Source: Minwuiaceae bacterium
Lineage (GTDB): Bacteria > Pseudomonadota > Alphaproteobacteria > Minwuiales > Minwuiaceae
NCBI GenBank assembly: GCA_028278525.1
Contig: JANQEE010000006.1
Coordinates: 1 to 64,000, forward strand
Direction: 5' to 3'
DNA length: 64,000 nucleotides
In this document: one piece after another, positions 31,237-39,700 of the stretch
Numbering within the stretch: position 1 is the first letter of the stretch
How the letters are laid out: each line of letters begins with the position of its first letter
The notes under the pieces: model-generated
Told to the model about the DNA's origin: nothing
Databases searched by the model: none
Seen by the model: the letters and a program-made list of their open reading frames with translations, nothing else
Position numbers and translations under genes: made by a program

Positions 31237-32025
31237 TTGGATAACAGAAACGTGGAAACAGATCGAACAATACCAGTCAAAGGGCCCCGGCTGGTTGCGG
31301 ATAATCGCGGCCTCGCAGCATACAATCTGGGCAAGCGTTTTAAGAAACGCCCGGTGCTGCGTGACGTGAATTTGACGCTTCAGCGCGGCGAGGCTATCGG
31401 GCTGCTCGGACCGAACGGCGCCGGCAAGACGACGTGCTTCTATATCATTACCGGACTGCTGGGCGCGGACCAGGGCAGCATAACGCTGGACGGCCACGAT
31501 ATCACCGACCTGCCGATGTACCGGCGGGCGCGCCTCGGCATCGGCTACCTGCCTCAGGAAGCGTCGATTTTTCGCGGCATGACCGTCGAGAACAATATTC
31601 GCGCGGTGCTGGAGATCACCGAACCCGACCGGGCGGACCGTCGGCAGATGCTGGAAGAACTGCTGGACGAGTTCTCGATCGGCCACCTGCGCAGTGTGCC
31701 GGCGCTGGCGCTTTCAGGCGGCGAGCGCCGCCGCGTCGAGATCGCGCGCGCATTGGCGTCCCGGCCGTCCTTCATGCTGCTGGACGAGCCGTTGGCCGGC
31801 ATCGATCCGATTGCCGTGGGCGAGATTCGCGACCTTGTGTTCCATCTCAAGGACCGCGGCATCGGCGTGCTGATCACGGAACACAACGTGCACGAGACGC
31901 TGAGGCTGATCGATCGCGCCTATATTTTGAACGACGGCAAGGTCCTGATGGAGGGCCGGCCCGACGAAATCGTCAACCACGAAGATGTTCGCCGCGTCTA
32001 TCTCGGCGAACGCTTCAGCATGTAG
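31237..32025 (+). CDS. lptB: LPS export ABC transporter ATP-binding protein LptB
   Basis: LptB is the ATPase that powers LPS extraction. It has Walker A GPNGAGKTT, Q-loop YLPQEASIF, signature LSGGERRRVEIARALA, Walker B FMLLDEPLAGID and the switch His in LITEHNV. The C-terminal DEIVNHEDVRRVYLGERF is typical of LptB. Two starts are possible: TTG at 31237 or GTG at 31252; neither has a strong ribosome-binding site. It has about 20 more N-terminal residues than E. coli LptB. Confidence 0.95.
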   Translation: MDNRNVETDRTIPVKGPRLVADNRGLAAYNLGKRFKKRPVLRDVNLTLQRGEAIGLLGPNGAGKTTCFYIITGLLGADQGSITLDGHDITDLPMYRRARLGIGYLPQEASIFRGMTVENNIRAVLEITEPDRADRRQMLEELLDEFSIGHLRSVPALALSGGERRRVEIARALASRPSFMLLDEPLAGIDPIAVGEIRDLVFHLKDRGIGVLITEHNVHETLRLIDRAYILNDGKVLMEGRPDEIVNHEDVRRVYLGERFSM

Positions 32026-32045
32026 GCCGACGAGGACGTAAGACA

Positions 32046-33602
32046 GTGGCGATCACACCAAGACTGGAGCTCCGACAGAGCCAGGCTTTGGTGATGACGC
32101 CACAGCTGCAGCAGGCGATCAAACTGCTGCAACTGTCGAACCTGGAATTGGGCGACTATGTCGAGCGCGAGTTGGAGCGAAATCCGCTGCTGGAGCGCGA
32201 CGAAAGCGGCCCGGCCGATGGCGCGGCGTCGGACGCAGGACAGTCGGAACCGGGCAAGGGCGCCGACAGTGCGGACACCAGCGACCTGGTGGCGACGGAG
32301 CTCAAGATCAAAGACGACGGCGCATCGTCGACCGATGCGGAATCCTCGCTCGATGCGGATTACGCGAGCGTCTATGCGGAAGACAGCCCAAGCGATGCCG
32401 CCGCCGACTTCGCGGGCAGCGGCGGCGCCGAGCCGACGTCCGGCCTGTACCGCGAGAATGGCGGTTCTTCGCGGTTCGAGGACCCCGATTTCAGCCTGGA
32501 GAACACGCTGACCGAGGCGCTGTCGTTGAAGGATCATCTGACCGCGCAGATCCCGGGCAGCCTGTTGGAGCCGGTCGACCGCATGATCGGCGCCTATCTG
32601 ATCGATTCGATAGACGAAGCCGGCTACCTGTTGGAGCCGCTGGACCATATCGCCCAGCGGCTTGGCTGCGAAGCGGCCGACGTCGCGCGCACCCTGCAGC
32701 AGGTTCAGACATTCGACCCGCCGGGCGTGTTCGCGCGCGATCTGGCCGAGTGCCTGGCGCTTCAGTTGCGGGAGCTGGACAGGCTGGATCCCGCGATGCA
32801 GGCGTTGCTGGACAATCTGGACAAGGTTGCCGGGCGCGACATGAGTGGATTGATGAAGATCTGTGGCGTGGATGGCGACGACATCACCGACATGGTCGCG
32901 GAGATCAAGGCGCTGAACCCGAAACCCGGCTTGGCCTACGGGACGGAAACGGTGCAAACGGTCGTTCCGGACGTGTTCATCCGGGAAGACCCGGAAGGCG
33001 GGTGGCTGGTCGAACTCAATTCAGAGACGCTGCCACGGGTGCTGGTAAACAACCGTTACTATGCCAAGGTGTCCAAGGAAAGCCGCAGCGCGGAGGAACG
33101 CACCTATCTGACGGACTGCCTGCATTCGGCCAATTGGCTGATCAAATCGCTGTCGCAGCGCGCCAACACGATCCTCCGGGTATCCAGCGAGATCGTCCGG
33201 CAACAGGACGGCTTTTTCGCCCATGGCGTGCAGCATCTGCGGCCGCTGAACCTGCGCACGATCGCTGAGGCCATCGAGATGCACGAGAGCACGGTCAGCC
33301 GGGTGACGGCCAACAAATACATGGCGACGCCACGCGGCATCTTCGAATTGAAGTACTTTTTCACCTCGGCGATCGCGTCGTCCGATGGGGGCGAGGCCCA
33401 CTCGGCGGAGGCGGTGCGGCATCGCATCAAGGAACTGATCGATGCCGAACGCCCGGGAATGGTGCTGTCCGACGACAAGCTTGTCGAACTGTTACGACGG
33501 GAAGACGTTGATATTGCACGCCGAACCGTCGCCAAATACCGTGAAGCGCTGGGGATTCCATCGTCCGTCCAACGGCGGCGGGAGAAGAAGTTGCTGGCCT
33601 GA
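32046..33602 (+). CDS. rpoN: RNA polymerase sigma-54 factor
   Basis: RpoN directs RNA polymerase to -24/-12 promoters and needs enhancer-binding ATPases. The 518-residue protein starts at GTG (VAITPRLELRQSQALVMTPQLQQAI) after GAGGACGTAAGACA. It has the Gln-rich activator-interaction region I, an acidic linker (residues about 55-145), the core-binding domain, the HTH region (TIAEAIEMHESTVSRVTANKY) and the RpoN box ARRTVAKYREALGIPSS at the C-terminus. It sits between lptB and hpf, the standard alphaproteobacterial order. Confidence 0.97.
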   Translation: MAITPRLELRQSQALVMTPQLQQAIKLLQLSNLELGDYVERELERNPLLERDESGPADGAASDAGQSEPGKGADSADTSDLVATELKIKDDGASSTDAESSLDADYASVYAEDSPSDAAADFAGSGGAEPTSGLYRENGGSSRFEDPDFSLENTLTEALSLKDHLTAQIPGSLLEPVDRMIGAYLIDSIDEAGYLLEPLDHIAQRLGCEAADVARTLQQVQTFDPPGVFARDLAECLALQLRELDRLDPAMQALLDNLDKVAGRDMSGLMKICGVDGDDITDMVAEIKALNPKPGLAYGTETVQTVVPDVFIREDPEGGWLVELNSETLPRVLVNNRYYAKVSKESRSAEERTYLTDCLHSANWLIKSLSQRANTILRVSSEIVRQQDGFFAHGVQHLRPLNLRTIAEAIEMHESTVSRVTANKYMATPRGIFELKYFFTSAIASSDGGEAHSAEAVRHRIKELIDAERPGMVLSDDKLVELLRREDVDIARRTVAKYREALGIPSSVQRRREKKLLA

Positions 33603-33751
33603 TTGGCCGAAACCTTTCACAATCGGGGTACGTGGCTTGGGACGACTGCGCTGGTTGACTTGGGGATGGCCGTTCAATATGTTCGCGCCCTCATTTCAGC
33701 CGGCGGATACTCAAGTAAAGCGTGTGCCGGCGAGCTTTCAGACCTTTTGCG

Positions 33752-34336
33752 ATGCAAGTATCGATCACTGGCAAACAGCTTGATGTGAGTGACGCTTTTC
33801 GTGAGCGGGCGGAACAGCGCCTCGTCGCCGTCGTTTCGAAGTATTTCGGCGATGCGATTGAAGGGCATGTGACCGTTTCCCGGCAGAGCCACCAGTTTCG
33901 GGCCGATTGTTCGGTGCATGTCGGGCACGGCATATTCGTTCAGGGCCACGGCGACGGCGCCGATGCCTATGCGTCGTTCGAAGATGCGGCATCCCGTGTC
34001 GAGAAGCAGTTGCGCCGTTACAAACGCCGGCTGCGCAATCATCACGCCAAACAGCGGCAGGTCAGAGATCAGGCGATACAGGCGCAGTCTTACGTCCTGG
34101 CCTCCGAAGAGACGACGCCGGAAATCGACGAGCGGGACGACTATCAGCCGGTGATTGTCGCGGAAACGACGACCGCAGTGCCGAGTTGCACCGTCGGCGA
34201 AGCGGTGATGCGTATGGATTTAGCCGCTTTGCCCGTCATGCTCTTTCACAATAGCGCGCATGGCGGTATCAATGTCGTATATAGGCGCGCGGACGGAAAC
34301 ATCGGCTGGATCGATCCCAAGGACAGCCAGGGCTGA
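33752..34336 (+). CDS. hpf: Ribosome hibernation promoting factor (long form)
   Basis: HPF binds the 30S decoding region and, in the long form, joins two 70S into 100S ribosomes in stationary phase. The 194-residue protein has the N-terminal S30AE domain (MQVSITGKQLDVSDAFRERA to RYKRRLRNHH, residues 1-105), a linker, and the C-terminal dimerisation domain (MRMDLAALPVMLFHNSAHGGINVVYRRADGNIGWIDP). The ATG was chosen from the conserved MQVSITG. It lies downstream of rpoN. Confidence 0.95.
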   Translation: MQVSITGKQLDVSDAFRERAEQRLVAVVSKYFGDAIEGHVTVSRQSHQFRADCSVHVGHGIFVQGHGDGADAYASFEDAASRVEKQLRRYKRRLRNHHAKQRQVRDQAIQAQSYVLASEETTPEIDERDDYQPVIVAETTTAVPSCTVGEAVMRMDLAALPVMLFHNSAHGGINVVYRRADGNIGWIDPKDSQG

Positions 34337-34379
34337 CGCTATCGCGTCACGCCCAACAATCTTAAGGATTTACGCGGCT

Positions 34380-34844
34380 ATGGAGATTGCCGATTTGCTG
34401 AACACTGAATCGATCATCTCCTCGATGAAAGTCACCAGCAAGAAGCAGACCTTGCAGGAACTGGCACAGAGGGCAGCCGAACTGACCGGCCTCAAGGAAC
34501 GGCTGATATTCGATACGCTTTTGGAACGTGAGCGCCTGGGCACCACGGGCGTTGGCCGCGGCATCGCCATTCCGCATGGCAAACTCGCCGACCTGGATCA
34601 TCTATACGGCCTTTTCGCGCGCCTGGACGAACCGGTCGATTTCGACGCGATCGACGACCAGCCGGTGGATCTCATTTTCCTGCTATTGGCGCCGGAATCC
34701 GCCGGGGCGGACCATCTCAAAGCGCTGGCTCGAGTGTCGCGGTTGCTGCGCGACAACGGCACTTGCGAAAAGCTGCGCGGAACGGACGACCCGGACGCGA
34801 TATTCGCGCTGCTGTCGGACGCGGCGGCGCACCGCGCCGCCTGA
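34380..34844 (+). CDS. ptsN: Nitrogen PTS enzyme IIA (PtsN)
   Basis: PtsN is the regulatory EIIA of the nitrogen phosphotransferase system, linking carbon, nitrogen and potassium signals. The 154-residue protein carries the phosphorylated His66 in GVGRGIAIPHGKL and the EIIA-fructose/nitrogen fold pattern. The start at MEIADLLNTESIISSM matches family N-termini. It closes the kdsD-lptCAB-rpoN-hpf-ptsN operon. Confidence 0.95.
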   Translation: MEIADLLNTESIISSMKVTSKKQTLQELAQRAAELTGLKERLIFDTLLERERLGTTGVGRGIAIPHGKLADLDHLYGLFARLDEPVDFDAIDDQPVDLIFLLLAPESAGADHLKALARVSRLLRDNGTCEKLRGTDDPDAIFALLSDAAAHRAA

Positions 34845-34891
34845 CCGGGACAACCGGCTAACGGCCGCGGCTTGGTCCGCGGCCTCTTGCA

Positions 34892-35107
34892 TCAATGCAC
34901 GCTGACGGGATCCATCCCGTTCTGGCGGACCACGGCGAATGCGACGTCGCGGTTCGGGGCGACCGCCATCTGGCTGCCGTCCGCGCCGAATATCCCGTAA
35001 ACCCGTTGGCCATTGGCTACCACGGGCCTGACATAGGCCGTGTCCGGGGCGCCGAGCATCGCCAGCGCTTCCGGCGTGATCTGTCTAAGAGGGTCCAGGT
35101 TATGCAT
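34892..35107 (-). CDS. DUF1150 family protein
   Basis: The 71-residue product (MHNLDPLRQITPEALAMLG to FAVVRQNGMDPVSVH) matches the small alphaproteobacterial DUF1150 family of unknown function, which commonly sits next to an Hsp20 gene. The ATG follows GGAG by seven bases; the adjacent upstream GTG is an alternative. It is 16 bases downstream of the Hsp20 gene, so a stress-regulated pair is likely. Confidence 0.85.
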   Translation of the reverse strand: MHNLDPLRQITPEALAMLGAPDTAYVRPVVANGQRVYGIFGADGSQMAVAPNRDVAFAVVRQNGMDPVSVH

Positions 35108-35123
35108 CACCCACTCCTTTCAG

Positions 35124-35585
35124 CTACTTCGCCGCCTTCTTGCCGCTCGCTTCGATGGTCGAAGCCTGCGACGGCGGCCCGGATTGGATCTTGATGCTGC
35201 GCACCACATTGGCCGGTTGCGGACGAACCAGGTCGATGTGCAAAAGCCCGTTGTCGAGCCTTGCCTCGACGATCTCGATGCCTTCCGCAAGCACGAAAGA
35301 TCGTAAGAACTGCCGCGCGGCAATGCCGCGATGCAGATAGACGCGGTCCGGTTCTTCCGACTGTTTGCCGCGAATGGTTAGCTGGTTGTCCTCCAAAGAG
35401 AGTTGCAAATCCTCGTTGGAGAAGCCGGCGACGGCGATGGAGATTCTAAGTCCGTCCTTGCCGCGTTGCTCGATATTGTAGGGCGGATAGCCGTCGTTGG
35501 CGGATTTCGCGACACGGTCGAGAACCCGCTCGACATGGTCGAACCCCAGCAACAATGGGCTATTGAAAAGGGAAACGCGGGTCAT
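35124..35585 (-). CDS. Small heat shock protein (Hsp20/IbpA family)
   Basis: This 153-residue ATP-independent chaperone has an alpha-crystallin domain: YPPYNIEQRGKDGLRISIAVAGF, then LEDNQLTIRGKQ, YLHRGIAARQFLRSFVLAEGIEI, and LDNGLLHIDLVRP. The N-terminus FNSPLLLGFDHVERVLDR is typical of class A rhizobial-type Hsp20. The C-terminal IxI-like anchor is weak (IKIQ). The ribosome-binding site GAAGGAG is good. No certain sigma-32 promoter was found. Confidence 0.93.
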   Translation of the reverse strand: MTRVSLFNSPLLLGFDHVERVLDRVAKSANDGYPPYNIEQRGKDGLRISIAVAGFSNEDLQLSLEDNQLTIRGKQSEEPDRVYLHRGIAARQFLRSFVLAEGIEIVEARLDNGLLHIDLVRPQPANVVRSIKIQSGPPSQASTIEASGKKAAK

Positions 35586-35836
35586 TTAGGTCTACTCCTT
35601 CGCTGAAGCGAGCATGACATCTGTCCCACCCGTCACCGCCTACAAGGTGAAGTGAGGGTGGTTCGGGCCCATTTCAGGCGCCCTTTACGCGGCCCTTCCG
35701 GCACCGCGCTTACCAATATGTGGTGATGGAACGCTGTCAATCAAGACCGGCGGGTGCCGCCCCGAGGCGCGGATTAACCTTGACGGCCCGGCGCTTAGGA
35801 GCGCATCGCGACGGCGTGGCCGGCCCTCCGCCGCGC
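35586..35836. other. Intergenic region upstream of Hsp20
   Basis: There is no gene here. It separates the Hsp20 promoter side from the end of the ATP-grasp gene. The sequence is GC-rich, without a strong terminator hairpin that I can confirm. Confidence 0.4.
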
Positions 35837-36763
35837 TCAGGCGGCCTGGTTGGCCGCCGTTTCCGCCGCCAACTGCTCGCCGAGATAGCGGGCCAGCAGT
35901 CCCATGCCCGAAATTCCCGCCTTGGCCTCGGCTTCGGCGTTGTAGTTCGTATTGGTGTTGACGTCGTAGACATAGGCGTTGCCCGCCCGGTCGGCGATGA
36001 ATTCCACACCGGCGACGTGAATGCCGTTGGCGGCGAGAAACCGCTGAATGCTGGGCACCAGCTCGTGGTTGAAATCGGGAAGAACTTCGAACATCGGGCC
36101 CGGTGTCGGATCGGTCTCGCAGACGTCCGCCGGGCATAGCTCGAAGCCCCGGGAGGTGTTTACGCGAACGGCGTAAACCAACTCCCCGCCGATGAATTCC
36201 ATGCGGGTGATGAAGGGCTCGGGCGCTTCGATATATTGCTGGACCAGGGTAACGCCGTCGATCGGTGCGGTGTAGTCGGGTCCGCGGAGGACGTCCTTAA
36301 GCTCGCTGCGGTCTCTGACCAGCCTGACCCCCAGGCCCTTGCCGCCTCGGTTGTGCTTAAGAATCAAAGGGGTAGGAAAATCGGCCGCGGCTTCCAAAAC
36401 CGCATCCCGTCCCACAGCCGTGACCGTGGCCGGCACAGGCACCCCATGCGCCTGAAGCGAGGCATATTGGGCAGTTTTGCTGACCTCGAGCGCCAGGGCG
36501 CGTGAGTTGTTAATGACCCTGCGTTGATGGCTTTCAAGCCATGACAGAACCGCGGCCGTGTATTCCGGCGCGTAGCGATGGCCGCGGGTATGGGACGAGG
36601 CGCTCATACGGTTATAGAAGACTCCTTCGGGCGGTGCCTCGTTAAGCTTCAATACCCCCTCGTCCAAGTGCCATTCCGTCCATGGCTGGCCTTGCCGGCG
36701 AAACGCCGCGCGTAAGGGGATCAGCCATTCGTCGTTCTCATGCAGGACATGAATTCGGGCCAT
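35837..36763 (-). CDS. ATP-grasp ligase (RimK-like)
   Basis: This 308-residue protein has an N-terminal pre-ATP-grasp domain, then the ATP-grasp fold: PTPLILKHNRGGKGLGVRLV (glycine-rich loop and lysine), LVQQYIEAPEPFITRMEFIGG, and the metal-binding end YVYDVNTNTNYNAEAEAKAG. It resembles RimK/alpha-L-glutamate ligase-type enzymes that join amino or carboxyl groups using ATP. The substrate is unknown. The ATG is used; a GTG two codons upstream is possible. Confidence 0.8.
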   Translation of the reverse strand: MARIHVLHENDEWLIPLRAAFRRQGQPWTEWHLDEGVLKLNEAPPEGVFYNRMSASSHTRGHRYAPEYTAAVLSWLESHQRRVINNSRALALEVSKTAQYASLQAHGVPVPATVTAVGRDAVLEAAADFPTPLILKHNRGGKGLGVRLVRDRSELKDVLRGPDYTAPIDGVTLVQQYIEAPEPFITRMEFIGGELVYAVRVNTSRGFELCPADVCETDPTPGPMFEVLPDFNHELVPSIQRFLAANGIHVAGVEFIADRAGNAYVYDVNTNTNYNAEAEAKAGISGMGLLARYLGEQLAAETAANQAA

Positions 36764-37265
36764 AATCACACTCAGTAAGTGGAGTTTATTTTCATATTTA
36801 ATTATATGATGTGAATAAATTTGTTTTCCATATGAATTTTAAATTTGCAGAGATTAACCATTGTGGAGTCGTGCTTTCCGCAGAAACGATGGTACCGGCA
36901 CGGTTTCCGCGAGGTTTCCGCAACTAGTGCGGGCGCTGGCCGCATCCTAGGCGAATTGACAGGTTGGCAAGGCCAACCCCTTCGGTTAAGAATTCGATTG
37001 CGTGATTCGTGCCTGATAAACCGACTATTAACCTTATCTAAAAAGCTAGTGTGAGAAAGTCCTTGGCGCGCCCCTTTGGTCACTATTCAATTTCCAGGCT
37101 TTTCTCTGGCTATCCTGACTGTCGAATATTTTTACAATTAACCATTTGATGTTTACATGAAATTGTAGCTATGATGTTGAAAACATTGGATTTAGCACTG
37201 ACTGGCATGAACCTTGCGATGATTTGGGCGTACCGCCGATGCGGTGTTTGATTGGAGGGATTGAC
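36764..37265. other. AT-rich intergenic region before the PEP-CTERM gene
   Basis: Five hundred bases without a convincing gene. It is markedly AT-rich around 36775-36850 and 37085-37200, unlike its surroundings. It must hold the promoters of the ATP-grasp gene (leftward) and the exported protein (rightward). The reading frames present have no ribosome-binding sites or recognisable sequence. Confidence 0.45.
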
Positions 37266-38045
37266 ATGCAGGGCTTGCAACCAAAGACGCTGATGGCCGC
37301 GACCGTTGCCATTGCAGCATTGTTCGGTGCGTCGAGTGCGTCGCAGTCGGCACCGCTTCAGATCAATTTCTCGGGCGACGTTTCGGGCGTATCCCGCTCG
37401 CTTCTGGATCGTTCCGGTTCGGGATCCGGCATGACCGGCTTCTATCGCTATGAGACGAGCACCCCGGATTTCAACACCGGCAGCGCCAATATCGGCGAAT
37501 ACCAGGGTGCCATCAGCGGCCTGGGAATCTCGATCGGCGCGCTGAACCTGAACCTCAGCGGCGGCGCCGGCGTCAGCAAGATCCGCGTCGGCAACGGCGG
37601 CTCCGACACATTTAAGCTCGGCTACAAGAGCCGGGTTAATACGGCGAACGGGCAGATCGCCTGGGACTTCAAGATCGTCCTGAACGACCTTGACGGCACC
37701 GCCTTCAGCAGCGACGCGCTTACCACGCCGGACCTGGACGAGTTCGAATCCGCAATGTGGATGTTCGCCTACCGGGACGAAGACGGGCAGTTGCTCACGG
37801 CGCGCGGTACCCTTTCCGAGCTGGATGATTCGTCGTTGCTCGCCGATCTGGGCATCGACCCGATCATCGACGAGATCGATAATGAAGGGCCCAACGACGG
37901 ACCCGATGGTCCGAACAACCCGCCTGGCGGCGGTGACGGCCCGGGTGGCGAGCAGCAAGTCGCCGACGTGCCGGAGCCGGCGAGCCTCGGCCTGCTTGGC
38001 CTGGCGCTTGCGGGTGCCGGCCTGCTGCGGCGCCGCCGTCGCTGA
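37266..38045 (+). CDS. PEP-CTERM sorting-domain exported protein
   Basis: This 259-residue protein has a signal peptide (MQGLQPKTLMAATVAIAALF, cut after ASQSA) and a Gly/Asn-rich beta body. An acidic Pro/Gly/Asn linker (about residues 205-230) precedes the sorting signal VPEPASLGLLGLALAGAGLL-RRRRR. That tail is cleaved by exosortase/EpsH systems, which also process extracellular matrix proteins. No exosortase is in this window. The start follows GGAGG; upstream frame extension is not used. Confidence 0.88.
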   Translation: MQGLQPKTLMAATVAIAALFGASSASQSAPLQINFSGDVSGVSRSLLDRSGSGSGMTGFYRYETSTPDFNTGSANIGEYQGAISGLGISIGALNLNLSGGAGVSKIRVGNGGSDTFKLGYKSRVNTANGQIAWDFKIVLNDLDGTAFSSDALTTPDLDEFESAMWMFAYRDEDGQLLTARGTLSELDDSSLLADLGIDPIIDEIDNEGPNDGPDGPNNPPGGGDGPGGEQQVADVPEPASLGLLGLALAGAGLLRRRRR

Positions 38046-38096
38046 TTGGATCCGACGGCTTTATCGCGTAATCAAGCAAATCCCTCTGCTTAAATG

Positions 38097-38134
38097 AACC
38101 GGCGCCGATCTTCGGATCGGCGCCGGTTTCATTT
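38097..38134 (+). terminator. Strong Rho-independent terminator after the PEP-CTERM gene
   Basis: A 14-bp perfect stem (38097-38110 with 38115-38128) is closed by a UUCG tetraloop and followed by TCATTTT. It is placed 51 bases after the stop codon. Confidence 0.9.
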
Positions 38135-38222
38135 TGTAAAGTAGACTTTACAGTTTTGTAACCTTGCCGGATTCACAGACCGCACCGCGTTTTGCATGCC
38201 GCAAAACGGTGTCCCAAAAACA

Positions 38223-38252
38223 AAGGGCTTAGCTTCATCCTGCTAAGCCCTT
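38223..38252 (-). terminator. Ancestral terminator of tRNA-Ala(GGC)
   Basis: Read on the minus strand, an 11-bp perfect stem (AAGGGCTTAGC/GCTAAGCCCTT) is followed by TTTGTTTTTGG. It lies just beyond the orphan tRNA fragment, where the 3' end of the tRNA gene lay before the element integrated. It therefore ended the tRNA transcript in the uninterrupted chromosome. Confidence 0.85.
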
Positions 38253-38259
38253 GTCTGTT

Positions 38260-38312
38260 TTGGTGGAGCCAGGCGGAATCGAACCGCCGACCTCTTGAAT
38301 GCCATTCAAGCG
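38260..38312 (-). repeat. Left attachment site: orphan 3' fragment of tRNA-Ala
   Basis: These 53 bases equal 63549-63601 exactly. They contain the anticodon arm, variable loop, T arm, acceptor 3' strand and CCA of tRNA-Ala(GGC), without the 5' half. It is the host copy of the attachment core left after integration. The crossover probably lies within the anticodon stem-loop palindrome, as for many tRNA-targeting integrases. Confidence 0.95.
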
Positions 38313-38427
38313 GTCTGTTGCGAACCGTTGCACGGCAGACTACGCTGTGCCCGCAAATTCCGCAGATTTCGGCGTAATTGATGCGAACGGTTTACGCTCG
38401 TCTCTGCATCGAATACTCTAATAAGTG

Positions 38428-38460
38428 GTGACTTTATGGAAACTTTGACAAAAGTCACCA
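38428..38460. promoter_or_regulatory. Candidate integrase arm-binding sites, left end
   Basis: GTGACTTTA at 38428-38436 and its inverted copy AAAGTCACC at 38452-38459 lie between the left attachment core and the integrase start. The same 9-mer occurs twice at the right end of the element. Position and repetition fit arm-type sites. The pair also forms a hairpin just upstream of the integrase gene. Confidence 0.5.
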
Positions 38461-38473
38461 AACGGGGGCTCGG

Positions 38474-39700
38474 ATGGCGACAGTCAAGCTCACCAAGCGG
38501 GGCATCGATCAATTCGTCTACCACGGCACAACGGACGAGCAAGGTCGCGCGAGCCGGGACATTCGTTGGGATACCGAGACAAGGGGATTTGGTGTCCGCG
38601 TCTATCCGTTCAACGAAGACCGACAGCTTTTTCCCAAGGCTTTCGTACTCAGCTACCGTGTGAACGGACGCAAGCGGTTGATGACCATTGCCGATTACGG
38701 TGACCTCACGCTATCCGAGGCTCGGGATCGCGCGACGAAGTACCGCGTTCAGGCCAAAGACGGCATCGATCCCCTCGAGGAAAAGCGACAGGAGGCCCTC
38801 GGTTCGACGTTTGGCGACCTGTGCAAGCGATATCTCGATAAGCATGCCAAGGTTCACAAGAAGACCTGGAAAACCGATGACGGCAGGTTAGAACGCCACA
38901 TCCCGAGGGCCTGGAAGTCGCGGAAGGTTCAGGCCATCTCTCATGCCGACATTCAGGGCCTCCACCGGGAAATCGGTCGGACACGCCCGTACGAGGCCAA
39001 CAGAACACTGGACCTTCTGCGGGTTATGTTCAACGTCGCTCGACCTTGGTATCCAGTCCTGCAAAAGGCCGACAATCCAGCAGACAACATCAAGAAATTC
39101 GCTGAGAGCGAACGTAAGCGGTTCGCCAGGGCGGACGAGATGCCGCGGATCGCGAGAGCGATCGATGCCGAGTCGAACGTTTATGTTCGTGCCGCCCTTT
39201 GGCTGTACCTGCTTACCGGTGCGAGAAAGCAAGAATTGCTTCCGCGCAATCGATCAGAGATAGAGCGGTCCCCGGACAGAATCAGGTTGCCGGATACCAA
39301 ATCGGGCGAGGAGCAGTACATCCCGCTGTCCGCGCCAGCGATGGCGATCGTGCAGGCGATCCCAGAAGTCAAGGGTAACCCTTATCTCCTGCCAGGCGCC
39401 CGACAGGGGAAGCATCTCGTGAACATCGACAAGCCCTGGCGCCGGGTGCGCAAAGCCGCAGGGTGTGAAGACCTTACCTTGCACGATCTTCGGAGAAGCG
39501 TCGGCAGCTGGATGACAGATGATGGTGTCGACCTGAACCGGATCAAGAACGCTCTCCGACATGCCAACATCTCGACCACCATGCGATATGCACGACTAGG
39601 CGACGATGCGGCGCGCGAGCCGTTGGAGCGGCACGGCAAGCGGATTATTGAAGCCACTGGGCGAGTTCGTGTTGTCGAAAGGGATATTGCCGATGAGTGA
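38474..39700 (+). CDS. Tyrosine-type site-specific integrase (P4-like)
   Basis: The integrase inserts and excises the element at tRNA-Ala. The 408-residue protein has an N-terminal DUF4102-type arm-binding domain (residues 1-105, with YRVNGRKRLMTIADYGDLTLSEAR), a core-binding domain (110-210), and the catalytic domain. Catalytic residues are Arg251 (TGARKQELL), Lys276 (DTKSGEE), His337/Arg340 (HDLRRSVGSW), His363 (RHANISTTM) and nucleophile Tyr372 (RYARLG). All are present, so the enzyme looks active. Its stop overlaps the next gene (ATGAGTGA). Confidence 0.97.
   Translation: MATVKLTKRGIDQFVYHGTTDEQGRASRDIRWDTETRGFGVRVYPFNEDRQLFPKAFVLSYRVNGRKRLMTIADYGDLTLSEARDRATKYRVQAKDGIDPLEEKRQEALGSTFGDLCKRYLDKHAKVHKKTWKTDDGRLERHIPRAWKSRKVQAISHADIQGLHREIGRTRPYEANRTLDLLRVMFNVARPWYPVLQKADNPADNIKKFAESERKRFARADEMPRIARAIDAESNVYVRAALWLYLLTGARKQELLPRNRSEIERSPDRIRLPDTKSGEEQYIPLSAPAMAIVQAIPEVKGNPYLLPGARQGKHLVNIDKPWRRVRKAAGCEDLTLHDLRRSVGSWMTDDGVDLNRIKNALRHANISTTMRYARLGDDAAREPLERHGKRIIEATGRVRVVERDIADE

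Noticed and set aside
38136-38151. Palindrome GTAAAGT-AG-ACTTTAC as an operator
   Set aside because: It lies downstream of a terminator with no nearby promoter to control; function not supportable.
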